Positions 24,578 to 33,013 of a stretch of 64,000 nucleotides of DNA are shown piece after piece; the stretch's first letter is position 1, and the number at the start of each line of letters is the position of its first letter. The stretch lies in IMG/VR virus record IMGVR_UViG_3300042445_001685, positions 1 to 64,000 of that record; one strand, given 5' to 3'. The stretch comes from a virus. The notes beneath the pieces were generated by a model. It saw nothing but the letters and a program-made list of their open reading frames with translations. It ran no database searches and was not told where the DNA came from. A program made the translations under genes and the position numbers.

Positions 24578-24603
24578 AAAAAAAAGAGGCACAAGGCCTC
24601 TTT
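24578..24603 (-). terminator. Rho-independent terminator
   Basis: On the minus strand AAGAGGC pairs with GCCTCTT (7 bp, 5-nt loop) and is followed by a run of Ts. It closes the 25.7-24.6 kb unit before the lysis genes. Confidence 0.85.
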
Positions 24604-24624
24604 GATGTTTAAGTAAAGTCTCTC

Positions 24625-24861
24625 TTACTCTCCTATATTCATGTGCTTTAATTCCTTTGGAAGGAACTCAGTATTGACATGGCCGCAGGCCTTGCACGCA
24701 AATACCGGAATAGGCATGTAGGTTGTTTGACCTGTTCCTGTAAGGATTCCACTTGCCTTTCTAATGTGAAGAGCTTCTTCAAAAAATGTATGGTTACATT
24801 TTTCGCACTCTACCGGAAGTGTTTGATCAATCGATAGATTCATTCTTGGTTGTTGTTCCAT
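24625..24861 (-). CDS. Zinc-ribbon protein, 78 aa
   Basis: VECEKCNHTFF (about 17-27) and CKACGHVN (about 55-62) give a four-cysteine zinc ribbon. It is cotranscribed with two small genes upstream and ends before a strong terminator. Its target is unknown; a transcription or DNA-binding accessory role is possible. Confidence 0.65.
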   Translation of the reverse strand: MEQQPRMNLSIDQTLPVECEKCNHTFFEEALHIRKASGILTGTGQTTYMPIPVFACKACGHVNTEFLPKELKHMNIGE

Positions 24862-25118
24862 TGTTCTTGTTTTTCTTTACCACATAACTCGTCTACCTTT
24901 ACCTCATCACCTGCAATTTGAAATACAGTGGCCGGGGTAAGGTTCGGACTTTTTTTGCATATGTCTGTTGCTTTCTCTAGAAGTGTTTTCATATTACCGG
25001 CACAATCGGAAGCACGAAGTATCTCTATGATGGTCATAGTACTTCTCTGATGTGCTGTAACGGTAAACGTTCTACCTTCTTCTAGTAACTCTTGATATTT
25101 TTTTATTGAGTCTGACAT
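24840..25118 (-). CDS. Hypothetical protein, 92 aa
   Basis: A helical soluble protein (MSDSIKKYQELLEEGRTFTV) overlapping the zinc-ribbon gene by 22 bases. Three cysteines are scattered. No family recognised. Confidence 0.65.
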   Translation of the reverse strand: MSDSIKKYQELLEEGRTFTVTAHQRSTMTIIEILRASDCAGNMKTLLEKATDICKKSPNLTPATVFQIAGDEVKVDELCGKEKQEQWNNNQE

Positions 25119-25130
25119 ACACTTTACGTA

Positions 25131-25496
25131 TTATTTTTTCTTAGGGTAGTACTTTCTTTTTTTCTTTGGCTTTGCTGCTTCTACTACTGCTGTTACTTCT
25201 GGAGATATTTTGTTAATCTCTTCTACCAAAGTATCGTGTGCTTCTACTACTTTTTTCATAGACTCTACCTGCTCTGTTACTTTGTCTTTCTTAGGTGCTT
25301 TCTTTGCTACAATAGGACGTAAGTCTTTATTGTACAATTCTTTAGATAACTCTACTAACTCTTGAGCTTCTTTGTTGTTGTCAAAGTCCATTTTAAATTC
25401 TTTTAAGGGCTTTGTTCCTCTTTGCATATAGTATGCAAGGAATGCTGTTCCTGCTACTATAACTAACACTAAAATAATTGATGTTAAAATTGTCAT
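25131..25496 (-). CDS. Membrane-anchored basic protein, 121 aa
   Basis: An N-terminal membrane anchor (about 5-24), a charged helical region and a very basic C-terminus (AAKPKKKRKYYPKKK). The basic tail could bind nucleic acid or the membrane. Its start lies just after the structured repeat element, copy 2. Confidence 0.6.
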   Translation of the reverse strand: MTILTSIILVLVIVAGTAFLAYYMQRGTKPLKEFKMDFDNNKEAQELVELSKELYNKDLRPIVAKKAPKKDKVTEQVESMKKVVEAHDTLVEEINKISPEVTAVVEAAKPKKKRKYYPKKK

Positions 25497-25514
25497 ATGT
25501 TTGTTTATTTGTTA

Positions 25515-25564
25515 AATTTGCGCGTGACACCTTCGGTGAGGAGGTTTTGACGCCCCCTCCCCTC
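25515..25564 (-). repeat. Structured repeat element, copy 2
   Basis: Bases 25515-25543 are identical to 2709-2737. On the minus strand CACC..GGTG forms a small hairpin inside a GCGT/ACGC helix. Bases 25534-25548 also match 54706-54720 in the tRNA array (15 of 15). The element is between the Hc1 gene stop and the start at 25496. Confidence 0.75.
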
Positions 25565-25575
25565 TCGGTCCTTGC

Positions 25576-25743
25576 TTACTTGCTCTCTGCTGTTGAAGCT
25601 TTTCTATAATCTGTGATTAATTTCTTAACCTCTCCGATAGACTTTCTTGCTTGTGCTTGCGATTTTTTAGTAGTTCCGTTATGGCTTGCTACAAAACTTT
25701 GATACAATTCATCGATTTGTTCGAATAATTCTTGCTTGTTCAT
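25576..25743 (-). CDS. Histone H1-like (Hc1 family) protein, 55 aa
   Basis: A 55-residue protein matching the small Bacteroidota Hc1 proteins: acidic start (MNKQELFEQIDELYQSF), then TKKSQAQARKSIGEVKKL and a Lys-rich C-terminus with ITDYRKAST. Family members bind DNA and compact it. A phage copy may condition phage or host DNA; start at 25743, stop at 25576. Confidence 0.65.
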   Translation of the reverse strand: MNKQELFEQIDELYQSFVASHNGTTKKSQAQARKSIGEVKKLITDYRKASTAESK

Positions 25744-25765
25744 CTTTTTTTCTTTTTAATTAATA

Positions 25766-27400
25766 TTACATGAACTGAGAAGGATCGATTCCTGCTCCTT
25801 GTTCATCTTTTGGTTTTATACTTGTGATAACACACTCTGTGATTAACATTGTTCCTGCAACTGATGCTGCATTCTCTAAAGCTAGTCTTGTTACTTTAGT
25901 TGGATCAATAATACCTTCCTCTAACATATCAACATACTCCCCTGTTCTTGGATTAAATCCAATCCATTTGTGATTGTCAAAGATGTAGTTTACTCTCTCT
26001 TCAATTACTTCTGAAGTCTCTCCTGCATTTGCTAAGATCTGTTTGAATGGCTTCTGAAGTGCTTTGATTATAATGTCAAATCCTTTTTCTTGATCTGGAT
26101 GTTGAGCTACTAATGGATGCTCTGTTAAGTGGAAAGAAGCATTTAGTAAAGCAATTCCTCCTCCAGGTAAAATACCTTCTTGTAAAGCTGCTTTAGTTGC
26201 ATGAAGAGCATCATCTACTCTATCTTTTTTCTCTCTCATTTCAACCTCTGTATGACCTCCAACATGAATCATAGCTACTCCTCCGATAAGTTTTGCTAAT
26301 CTGTCTTGTAAGATTTCAATCTCGTAAGGTGAAACTGTATTCTCGATTTGTTCTTTTAATTGCTCAATTCTCTCTGCAATAGCTTCTTCAGTTCCTTTAC
26401 CATCTACAATGGTAGTATCATCTTTACCTACTGTTACTTTTCTTGAATTACCAAACCACTGTAAATCGAATTTGTCTAGCTTCATTCCTTTCTCCTCAGA
26501 TACAACTGTACCCCCAGTAAGAGCTGCAATGTCTTCAAGCATAGCTTTCTTCTTATCTCCAAATTCAGGAGCTTTAACTGCTACTACTCTAAGAATTCCT
26601 CTCATCTTATTTACAACCAATGTCGATAAAGCCTCTCCGTCAATATCATCTGCAATGATAAGTAAGTCTTTATTTTGTTGTGATACTGATTCCAATAAAG
26701 GAAGCATCTCTTTTACGTGCTGGATTCTTTTATCTGTGATAAGGATTAAAGGATTGTTCAATACTGAAGTCATAGTATTGTTATCTGTAACGAAGTAAGG
26801 TGACTTGTATCCTCTGTTGAATTGCATACCCTCTACAGTTTCGAGATAAGTCTCTCCTGTTTTAGATTCTTCAATAGTTACTAATCCATCTCTACCAACT
26901 TTATCCATTGCTGTTGCAATAAGATTTCCTACTTCTGGGTCATTATTACCTGAGATTGTTGCTACTTGTTTGATTTGTTCTTCTTCTGTAACTTCTTTAG
27001 AGTACTTCTCTCTTAAGTATTCGACTACTGCTTTAGTGGCAATATCGATTCCTCTTTTTACTTCTACTGCATTTGCATTTTGTAGCTCAGATAATCCTTG
27101 GCTATAAATTTCTCTTGCAAGTAATGTTGCTGTTGTAGTACCATCTCCAGCCAATCTAGCTGATTCGATTGCTACTTGTTTTACAGCTTGTGCTCCAGTA
27201 TTCTCAATTGGATCTTCCAATTCTACTTCTTTGGCTACTGTTACACCATCCTTTGTTGAGGTTGGATTACCTCCTTGTTGTTGAATAAATACATTCCTAC
27301 CTGACGGTCCCAATGTACATACTACTGCGTCTGCTAGTTGGTTTACTCCTGATAGTAATTTCTCTCTAGCTTCTTTTGAAAAACTAATTTGTTTTGACAT
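25766..27400 (-). CDS. groL: Chaperonin GroEL
   Basis: 544 residues, full length for Gro[17 protein letters not shown] (about 84-98) holds the ATP-binding loop and [12 protein letters not shown] (about 400) the equatorial Gly-rich segment. The C-terminus ends DPSQFM, without the usual GGM repeat. The gene lies 2 bases after GroES, forming a groES-groEL operon on the phage. A phage chaperonin should fold phage proteins during infection and may replace or dominate the host machine (inference). Confidence 0.95.
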   Translation of the reverse strand: MSKQISFSKEAREKLLSGVNQLADAVVCTLGPSGRNVFIQQQGGNPTSTKDGVTVAKEVELEDPIENTGAQAVKQVAIESARLAGDGTTTATLLAREIYSQGLSELQNANAVEVKRGIDIATKAVVEYLREKYSKEVTEEEQIKQVATISGNNDPEVGNLIATAMDKVGRDGLVTIEESKTGETYLETVEGMQFNRGYKSPYFVTDNNTMTSVLNNPLILITDKRIQHVKEMLPLLESVSQQNKDLLIIADDIDGEALSTLVVNKMRGILRVVAVKAPEFGDKKKAMLEDIAALTGGTVVSEEKGMKLDKFDLQWFGNSRKVTVGKDDTTIVDGKGTEEAIAERIEQLKEQIENTVSPYEIEILQDRLAKLIGGVAMIHVGGHTEVEMREKKDRVDDALHATKAALQEGILPGGGIALLNASFHLTEHPLVAQHPDQEKGFDIIIKALQKPFKQILANAGETSEVIEERVNYIFDNHKWIGFNPRTGEYVDMLEEGIIDPTKVTRLALENAASVAGTMLITECVITSIKPKDEQGAGIDPSQFM

Positions 27401-27402
27401 AA

Positions 27403-27708
27403 CTACTCTTGTGATTTTCTGATTGTTGCTAAAATTTCTCTGTCTGGAAGTATAAAGTATTCTTGACCTTCAAAGTCAATACGGATTGTTCCTATCTTAG
27501 GAATCAATACCACATCTCCTACACTGGCTTCTACTCTAATAAATTGTCCAAATTCAGACTGGCGTCCTGGACCTACGGAAACTACTTCACCCATTTCTGG
27601 CTTTTCTTTTCCCATATCCGGAATGATAATACTTCCGAATCTTTCTTCTCCTGATTCAACAGGCTTTACAATAACTCTGTCGCTGTTAGCTGATAACTCT
27701 TGTGACAT
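27403..27708 (-). CDS. groS: Co-chaperonin GroES
   Basis: 101 residues, normal for GroES. RVIVKPVESGEERFGSIIIP (residues 11-30) contains the start of the mobile loop, and FGQFIRVEASVGDVVLIPKI the beta barrel. It caps GroEL in the chaperonin cycle. Promoter at 27736-27768. Confidence 0.95.
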   Translation of the reverse strand: MSQELSANSDRVIVKPVESGEERFGSIIIPDMGKEKPEMGEVVSVGPGRQSEFGQFIRVEASVGDVVLIPKIGTIRIDFEGQEYFILPDREILATIRKSQE

Positions 27709-27735
27709 AAACTTGATTTGGTTAATAACTTATTT

Positions 27736-27768
27736 TAATAATATATGAATAAATATCTAAGGAAACAA
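27736..27768 (-). promoter_or_regulatory. Phage promoter
   Basis: TTG at 27766-27768, 20-nt gap, TATATTATTA at 27736-27745, in front of groES and downstream of the polymerase stop. Confidence 0.7.
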
Positions 27769-27771
27769 CTT

Positions 27772-30105
27772 CTAATGACCTTCTGCAAAGTTATTTGCTA
27801 TCTGTGGTGGTGCCTTTAGAGTTACTCCCGGTAGTTGTGTTGTTAATTCCATCAACTCTTGAACGTAAGGCATAAACATTTCTGCTTGATCTTCTCTTAC
27901 ATTTATGATCAACTGGTCATGAATCTGAGCTTGTACTCTACCGTCTATTCCTAACTCTTTTGCTTTTCTATTAATCTGAATTGCTGCTCTATTCACAACC
28001 GCTGCCGCTAAAGACTGTAACTGGTAGTTCAAGCAGTTGTTTAATCCATTTCGATAATCTCTATACATCTGCATTACAGGATCTTTTCCGTACTGCTGTT
28101 CAAGACTCTTTCTAAATCTCCAATCCAATACTTGATCTCCAAACTTTTCAAAGATCAATTTCACTTTTGGTAAGTGTCTGATTCGTCCTACTTTATTTTG
28201 GATATACCCTAGCCTTTTTACTTGCTCTCTAGAGTTAACTCTCCACTCTTTTAATTGAGGAAAACCATCTAGGTAACCTGCTACAAGAGTATCAGCTTCT
28301 TTCTGAGATATGTTTAGAGTCTTTGCCAATGCATATGCTTCCATTCCGTAGGCAATTCCTAATGAATAAGCCTTAGCTTGATTTCTTTTTACTGGATCTA
28401 ATTTCTTTAAAAAGATAGGAGATTTAGTATCAGGTGAAACACCATTTGGATACTTTACTTTATCTTGATCTAGCTTCTCAGTTCTTATGGCAACAGTAGA
28501 ATAAAAATCCCATCCGTTGTTAAAGATCTCTTGAAGATTAATATCACCTGCTACAGAAGCAAAGCAGTGAGGTTCTAGAGAAGTATAATCATTATCGATT
28601 AACTTTCTTCCTTCTCCTGCAATTAAGAACTCTCTTACTACATTTGTATATTTTACAAGTAGTGGAGTATCTTCTCCTTCTTCTTTAGGCTTTGGTAATT
28701 GCTGAGCATCTGAACCATATCGTCCTGATACTGTACCGTTTTGTTTATAGTAGAAGTAGTATCTTCCATCCTCTTGACCATCCAGGAATCTATCGATGTA
28801 AGTTGATTTAATCTTCAATAACTTATTATACGTTCTAAGATTATTTGCCCATTCGTATGTCTTAGATAACTCCTCTAACATATCCATATCGAATTGATCT
28901 TGACCTTTCTTAGTCTGAGTAAGAGGTTTGATTCCCATATACTTGAATGCAATCTCACCTAAGTGTTTCTTAGACTGAATATTCAAATACTCTCCTTCAT
29001 TCTCTTCCTTCCACATCGACATAGAGATTCTAACAACTTCCATTTCATCTAGTAGATCTAACTCTCCTGTCAGTAAGAATTGTTTTACGTTACTCTCTTC
29101 TAACTCTTCAATAGCTTTTTTAGTTAATGAATACTTTCCAGTCTTCTCACTTCTTTCTAATGGTAGGGAATGAAGCATGATTAAATTCTGTGCCCAGTTA
29201 CCTTTATGTGAAGGAGGGTAAGTATATAGTGCTGTATCAACTACCCATTCTTTTGCTTCTGGAATAGCTAAGATGCTATTGATTACAATTCTCTTATTCG
29301 ATTCTAAATCGTTTGTAATATCTTCTTTAGTCTTTTCTAGTAACGGAAGATCTAAAGCTACTCCTAACTCTTCCATTGGAACAGTTACTTCTTTGTAAAG
29401 AGGCATTACTTCTTCTTCAAAGAAGAATTTCTCTAGTCCTTCTTCTTTTAAAACTTTTAGGAAGTGATTACAAACCCTTAAAGTTAAATCCGTATCGGCA
29501 GCAGCATACTTAGAGAGGATTGCCATATCTGCTTTAAAGATTTCGTAAAGATCTTTTGTAGTTGATCCTCCATTTGCTTTGATAGATTCTTTTAGCTCTA
29601 CCTGCTCTTTGTTGGCTGCTTCTTCTACATTCAGACCTATCTCTTTCTGAATTGAGATTGCTAATGCTTTTAGTCCAAATACTCCCATGCCGGCTCCTTC
29701 TTCCTGTACTGTATGAACAAGGAGAGCTGTATCTACCCATAGATCTTCCAATAAAGATACTCCGTAATAGTTCTTAGTAATACGGCAGTCAAAAGAAGCA
29801 TTGTGCATTACCAGTTTCTTACCCTTAAGCAGCGGGAGTAACTTTTTAGTAATGTCATGTGCTCCTTTTCCGCCGATAGTACATTCCTCTAATTGATTTG
29901 TTTCTGTATTCCACTTCTGAGTAGGAAGGTAGAATCCTATTCCTTCTTCTCCTGATACAGACCATCCTACAACTTGATCCCTTCTTACATTTAGTCCAGT
30001 TGTCTCAGTATCGTAGGAAATAACCTCCGACTGATTAATATGTTCGATAAGTAAATTGACAGTTTCAATACTGTCGACGTGGTAATATTTTTTTTCTATT
30101 TGCAT
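27772..30105 (-). CDS. DNA polymerase I, family A, with 3'-5' exonuclease
   Basis: 777 residues. Exonuclease motifs: SYDTETTGLN (about 35-44), KLVMHNASFDCR, and KYAAADTDLTLRV. Polymerase motif A is DNDYTSLEPHCFA, keeping the Asp and Glu; motif B is RNQAKAYSLGIAYG, with Leu in place of the usual Phe; motif C is QIHDQLIINV, where the usual HDE reads HDQ. There is no 5'-3' exonuclease domain. It is probably the replicative polymerase of this phage. The motif C Gln is unusual and worth checking. Confidence 0.92.
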   Translation of the reverse strand: MQIEKKYYHVDSIETVNLLIEHINQSEVISYDTETTGLNVRRDQVVGWSVSGEEGIGFYLPTQKWNTETNQLEECTIGGKGAHDITKKLLPLLKGKKLVMHNASFDCRITKNYYGVSLLEDLWVDTALLVHTVQEEGAGMGVFGLKALAISIQKEIGLNVEEAANKEQVELKESIKANGGSTTKDLYEIFKADMAILSKYAAADTDLTLRVCNHFLKVLKEEGLEKFFFEEEVMPLYKEVTVPMEELGVALDLPLLEKTKEDITNDLESNKRIVINSILAIPEAKEWVVDTALYTYPPSHKGNWAQNLIMLHSLPLERSEKTGKYSLTKKAIEELEESNVKQFLLTGELDLLDEMEVVRISMSMWKEENEGEYLNIQSKKHLGEIAFKYMGIKPLTQTKKGQDQFDMDMLEELSKTYEWANNLRTYNKLLKIKSTYIDRFLDGQEDGRYYFYYKQNGTVSGRYGSDAQQLPKPKEEGEDTPLLVKYTNVVREFLIAGEGRKLIDNDYTSLEPHCFASVAGDINLQEIFNNGWDFYSTVAIRTEKLDQDKVKYPNGVSPDTKSPIFLKKLDPVKRNQAKAYSLGIAYGMEAYALAKTLNISQKEADTLVAGYLDGFPQLKEWRVNSREQVKRLGYIQNKVGRIRHLPKVKLIFEKFGDQVLDWRFRKSLEQQYGKDPVMQMYRDYRNGLNNCLNYQLQSLAAAVVNRAAIQINRKAKELGIDGRVQAQIHDQLIINVREDQAEMFMPYVQELMELTTQLPGVTLKAPPQIANNFAEGH

Positions 30106-30113
30106 AACTGATT

Positions 30114-30518
30114 TTACTTAAACATTATTGTAGAACTATAATACTCTTTCCATTTTTTCTCGGCTGCGAAAACACAATCTGTTTGTAGTACTTCTTCCCC
30201 CCATTCGTCTACTCTGGTAAGAGCTTGGTCATAAAACCTTACATAAAGTTCTATATCAGAACCATTATCTACTATCATTTTATTTAAGACAGGAGTAAGT
30301 ACTGCACAAGCATACCCTTGTCTGTACTTGTAATTATCCATTCTTCTATAGAAATCTATAGACTGCCCTACTTTAATAACCTTTCCTTTCTGTACAAGTA
30401 AGTATACAGCTTTTCTAGTCTGTCTTGACTTATAAGGCCAGTTATCTAATCTTAACTTGTTTGGATCTTCATGTGCAGAAAAAGTATTAACCTTTTCAAA
30501 ACTTTGATGGACTTTCAT
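30114..30518 (-). CDS. GIY-YIG-like nuclease domain protein
   Basis: 134 residues. AVYLLVQKGKVIKVGQSIDF (about 37-56) followed by YRRMDNY resembles the GIY-YIG fold, where VYLL and KVGQS replace GIY and YIG. The catalytic Arg is probably in YRRM. A Glu near the C-terminal third could be the metal ligand. Possibly a homing or DNA-repair nuclease. Confidence 0.55.
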   Translation of the reverse strand: MKVHQSFEKVNTFSAHEDPNKLRLDNWPYKSRQTRKAVYLLVQKGKVIKVGQSIDFYRRMDNYKYRQGYACAVLTPVLNKMIVDNGSDIELYVRFYDQALTRVDEWGEEVLQTDCVFAAEKKWKEYYSSTIMFK

Positions 30519-30543
30519 ACATAACCTTTTTTAATTTATATAA

Positions 30544-30576
30544 TATAAAGATACGAAAAGAGCTGCGGTTAAGCAA
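30544..30576 (-). promoter_or_regulatory. Phage promoter fused to hairpin
   Basis: TTG at 30574-30576, 20-nt gap, TATCTTTATA at 30544-30553. An AGAGTTGC/GCAGCTCT hairpin overlaps the TTG and is followed by Ts. It lies after the preceding gene's stop at 30587 and faces 30518. Confidence 0.75.
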
Positions 30577-30586
30577 CTCTTTTTTA

Positions 30587-30856
30587 TTAATATTCCCCGT
30601 AAAGGTCAAACTTTTCTGGCTCTGGAGGTGTCCAAGTAACTGTCTGTGTTTTAATAGCGTAGAGCTCTCCTTTTAAAGGTTCTAATCTATAAGCTCCTTT
30701 AAATTCTGTCGCTCTCATATAAGCCGATAGAGTTGGTACTAGTCCTTCAATTACTCCAGGAGGAAATCCATACCACTCTCCTTTCCAATTATCACCTGGC
30801 GGTACTCTCCTTGCAATCAACTCAAGTACTTCTTCTTGTCTTGAATTAGCTTCCAT
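30587..30856 (-). CDS. Hypothetical protein, 89 aa
   Basis: I choose the start at 30856, joined to queF as TAATG; a longer form from 30886 would overlap queF by 31 bases. It is rich in Pro and aromatic residues (TVTWTPPEPEKFDLYGEY). No family recognised, but its place in the deazaguanine operon may be meaningful. Confidence 0.6.
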   Translation of the reverse strand: MEANSRQEEVLELIARRVPPGDNWKGEWYGFPPGVIEGLVPTLSAYMRATEFKGAYRLEPLKGELYAIKTQTVTWTPPEPEKFDLYGEY

Positions 30857-31779
30857 TATTGGCGTAATGTTTTTTCCATTCTGCATTTTACATCTGCAAA
30901 GAAGCTTGGGATTAATTCCTTATGTGAAGCTCTTACTGGATTAATATCTAATCCTCCTCTACGAGTGTAAAGACAAGCTACCATTAATTCTTCTGGATTG
31001 TAAGCTTCTCTTAAGTGCATGTAAACCATTTCACAAATCTCTTCGTGGAAGTGACTTACTTGTCTGTGACTTACAATATATTTTGCTAATGATTCTAAAT
31101 TAGGAACAACTCCTGCTTTAGGTTTAATGTGAATAAATACATCACCCCAGTCTGGTTGATTTGTTACTCTACAATTTGATCTTAAAAGATTTGATTGTAT
31201 TTTGATTACTCCAATTTCGAAATCATCATCTACTTCTTCTGTTTCCAATTGTGTAGCATCTGAATGATAAGAAGTAAATTCAATATTATCTAGATTAGCT
31301 ATTTGATCCAATTGTGCATATCCTTTAAATGCATATGCTGGTCCAAAGTCTGAAGTAAACATCTCTACTTCTACATTTGTTTGTAACTTCTCAGATAAAT
31401 CTCTCTTTACTCTATCTTTTAAAATTGCAATACACTCTGCTGCTGTATCTCCCATTTGAGTCATATTGAATGAATTCAAATACAATTTGATAGATTTAGA
31501 CTCTACGTGAAGTTTTGAATCTGCTGGATAGTAAATTTTCAACATCCCTACTACTGGAAGTCCTTTTGTAGTGATTGCTGATACTTCGTATGCATTCCAA
31601 ACATCTCCTCCAACAAATGGTAAGTTGTTATCGTCTATTCCGTATGCTTCTCTGTTTAAGTAACGAGGAATCTCTACTAATAATTCTGGATCATAAGTAT
31701 CCTTATAACCTTCTCCTCCTACTTTACCAAGATGCTTTCCGGCAATCTTTACTACTTCTGCTTGATTTAATTCTGCCAT
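30856..31779 (-). CDS. queF: 7-cyano-7-deazaguanine reductase QueF
   Basis: 307 residues, the long two-domain QueF form. ESKSIKLYLNSFNMTQMGD (about 94-112) is the family NADPH-site motif, and LRSNCRVTNQPDWGDVFI holds the Cys that forms the thioimide with preQ0 and the nearby Asp. The enzyme reduces preQ0 to preQ1. Its neighbours, a formyltransferase and a DpdA-like transglycosylase, suggest preQ1 is destined for phage DNA. Confidence 0.9.
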   Translation of the reverse strand: MAELNQAEVVKIAGKHLGKVGGEGYKDTYDPELLVEIPRYLNREAYGIDDNNLPFVGGDVWNAYEVSAITTKGLPVVGMLKIYYPADSKLHVESKSIKLYLNSFNMTQMGDTAAECIAILKDRVKRDLSEKLQTNVEVEMFTSDFGPAYAFKGYAQLDQIANLDNIEFTSYHSDATQLETEEVDDDFEIGVIKIQSNLLRSNCRVTNQPDWGDVFIHIKPKAGVVPNLESLAKYIVSHRQVSHFHEEICEMVYMHLREAYNPEELMVACLYTRRGGLDINPVRASHKELIPSFFADVKCRMEKTLRQ

Positions 31780-31780
31780 G

Positions 31781-32305
31781 TTATTTTATATAGTTTAATA
31801 TTTGTTCAACTCTTTGTTTAGGACTTCCTGATACTGTTAAGTAATCTCCTCCTAATGCTTTAATTGCTTTTAAGTTATTCTCAAATTGCTTATCGATTGC
31901 ATCTCTCCATCCTTCGTTAACACTTCTTACTCCATCATCTACAGAAGCAAATTCAATAGGGAAATAAATAAAATGTGTATATTGATCCTTAACTCTCATC
32001 CAAGTATCTAAGATATAATTGTATGTACTATCAGAAATGTTTTCCATATAAGTAGAATATACTACTAGGTCTAAATAACATCTGTCAAGTATTACATCTC
32101 CTGGCTGTAGTAAAGCCTCTAAATGAAAAGAAGAAATAGCAAGCTGTGTTTCAGAAGTTCCATCTTCGTTAATAGGAAATCCATATTTACCAACCGTTCT
32201 TGTTGATTCGTTTATAAAATTAAACTCTGGAAGTCTATCTTTTAATAATTCGTATACAGTAGTCTTTCCTACTGATGATGCTCCTACTAATGCTATTCTT
32301 TTCAT
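31781..32305 (-). CDS. P-loop ATPase/nucleotide kinase-like protein
   Basis: 174 residues from the ATG at 32305, 2 bases after the previous stop. IALVGASSVGKTTVYELLKD is the Walker A segment; VILDRCYLDLVVYS resembles the lid or DR motif of nucleoside kinases (AAA_28/NadR-like). Substrate unknown; it could phosphorylate a nucleoside or a deazaguanine intermediate (inference). Confidence 0.7.
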   Translation of the reverse strand: MKRIALVGASSVGKTTVYELLKDRLPEFNFINESTRTVGKYGFPINEDGTSETQLAISSFHLEALLQPGDVILDRCYLDLVVYSTYMENISDSTYNYILDTWMRVKDQYTHFIYFPIEFASVDDGVRSVNEGWRDAIDKQFENNLKAIKALGGDYLTVSGSPKQRVEQILNYIK

Positions 32306-32307
32306 AA

Positions 32308-32835
32308 CTAATTTTTTAAGAAGTCTACCCAAAGACTTACTGATATACTATGTAATATATGAAATAATTCTCCAATCTCCAACCCTTTTATAGAAACTTT
32401 TCTACTACGGAGTATCTCTCCTTCATCAACTCCTTCTGTTACTCTATGAATAACACATCCTGAGGATTCTAATCCTAGGTCGAAAGCTTTTTGCTGAGGA
32501 TCTTTTCCTTTTAGTTCTGGATATTCAGTTATAAGTCCTGGATGTCCGTTATAGATTTCAAATCGATTACAGATATATGGAGGCATAATTCTCAACCATC
32601 CATGAAGAGTTACTAAAGGATTTCCATATTGGCCAAGTATCATTGACAATTCTTCTTCTGTAGGTTTATTCTCTACAAAGACTAAATGCTTTGATTCTAA
32701 AGCCGGATGAATCTTTCTAAGATGTTCTGGTCTTTCGTTTGTTACTATCATATCAGGCCATCTTCCTAAAAGCTTTGACACTTCTACGATCTCTGATCCT
32801 GTTTGACTAAAGAATGCTATCCAAGGCCTACTCAT
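32308..32835 (-). CDS. PurN-like formyltransferase, DpdN candidate
   Basis: 175 residues of the glycinamide ribonucleotide formyltransferase fold. LHGWLRIMPPYICNRF leads into EIYNGHPGLI, whose Asn and His match the catalytic pair of PurN, and GCVIHRVTEGVDEGEIL contains the third catalytic Asp. It is shorter than PurN and lies between QueF and a DpdA-like gene, not in a purine operon. As I recall, a phage formyltransferase of this kind (DpdN) makes 7-(formylamino)methyl-7-deazaguanine in DNA; that is the predicted activity. Confidence 0.8.
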   Translation of the reverse strand: MSRPWIAFFSQTGSEIVEVSKLLGRWPDMIVTNERPEHLRKIHPALESKHLVFVENKPTEEELSMILGQYGNPLVTLHGWLRIMPPYICNRFEIYNGHPGLITEYPELKGKDPQQKAFDLGLESSGCVIHRVTEGVDEGEILRSRKVSIKGLEIGELFHILHSISVSLWVDFLKN

Positions 32836-33013
32836 GTGATATACTTATTATTCTACTTTCATCTACAAAGATAAAATTACCTTTTACTCTTAAACTGTAC
32901 GAAGGTTTTCCTGAAGTGTTATTTACTATTCCAAATACTTCAGCATCTATAATCTCATTATCGAGATTAATAATAACCATCTCTCCTACTTTATACTTTG
33001 CGTCCATTTGCAA
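32828..33013 (-). CDS. Small hypothetical protein, 61 aa
   Basis: A compact beta-rich protein (KYKVGEMVIINLDNEIIDAE), overlapping both neighbours (8 and 23 bases). Its SH3-like pattern suggests a small accessory protein in the DNA-modification operon. Confidence 0.6.
   Translation of the reverse strand: MQMDAKYKVGEMVIINLDNEIIDAEVFGIVNNTSGKPSYSLRVKGNFIFVDESRIISISHE

Noticed and set aside
26409-26798. Plus-strand frame of 129 codons
   Set aside because: It is the shadow of groEL.
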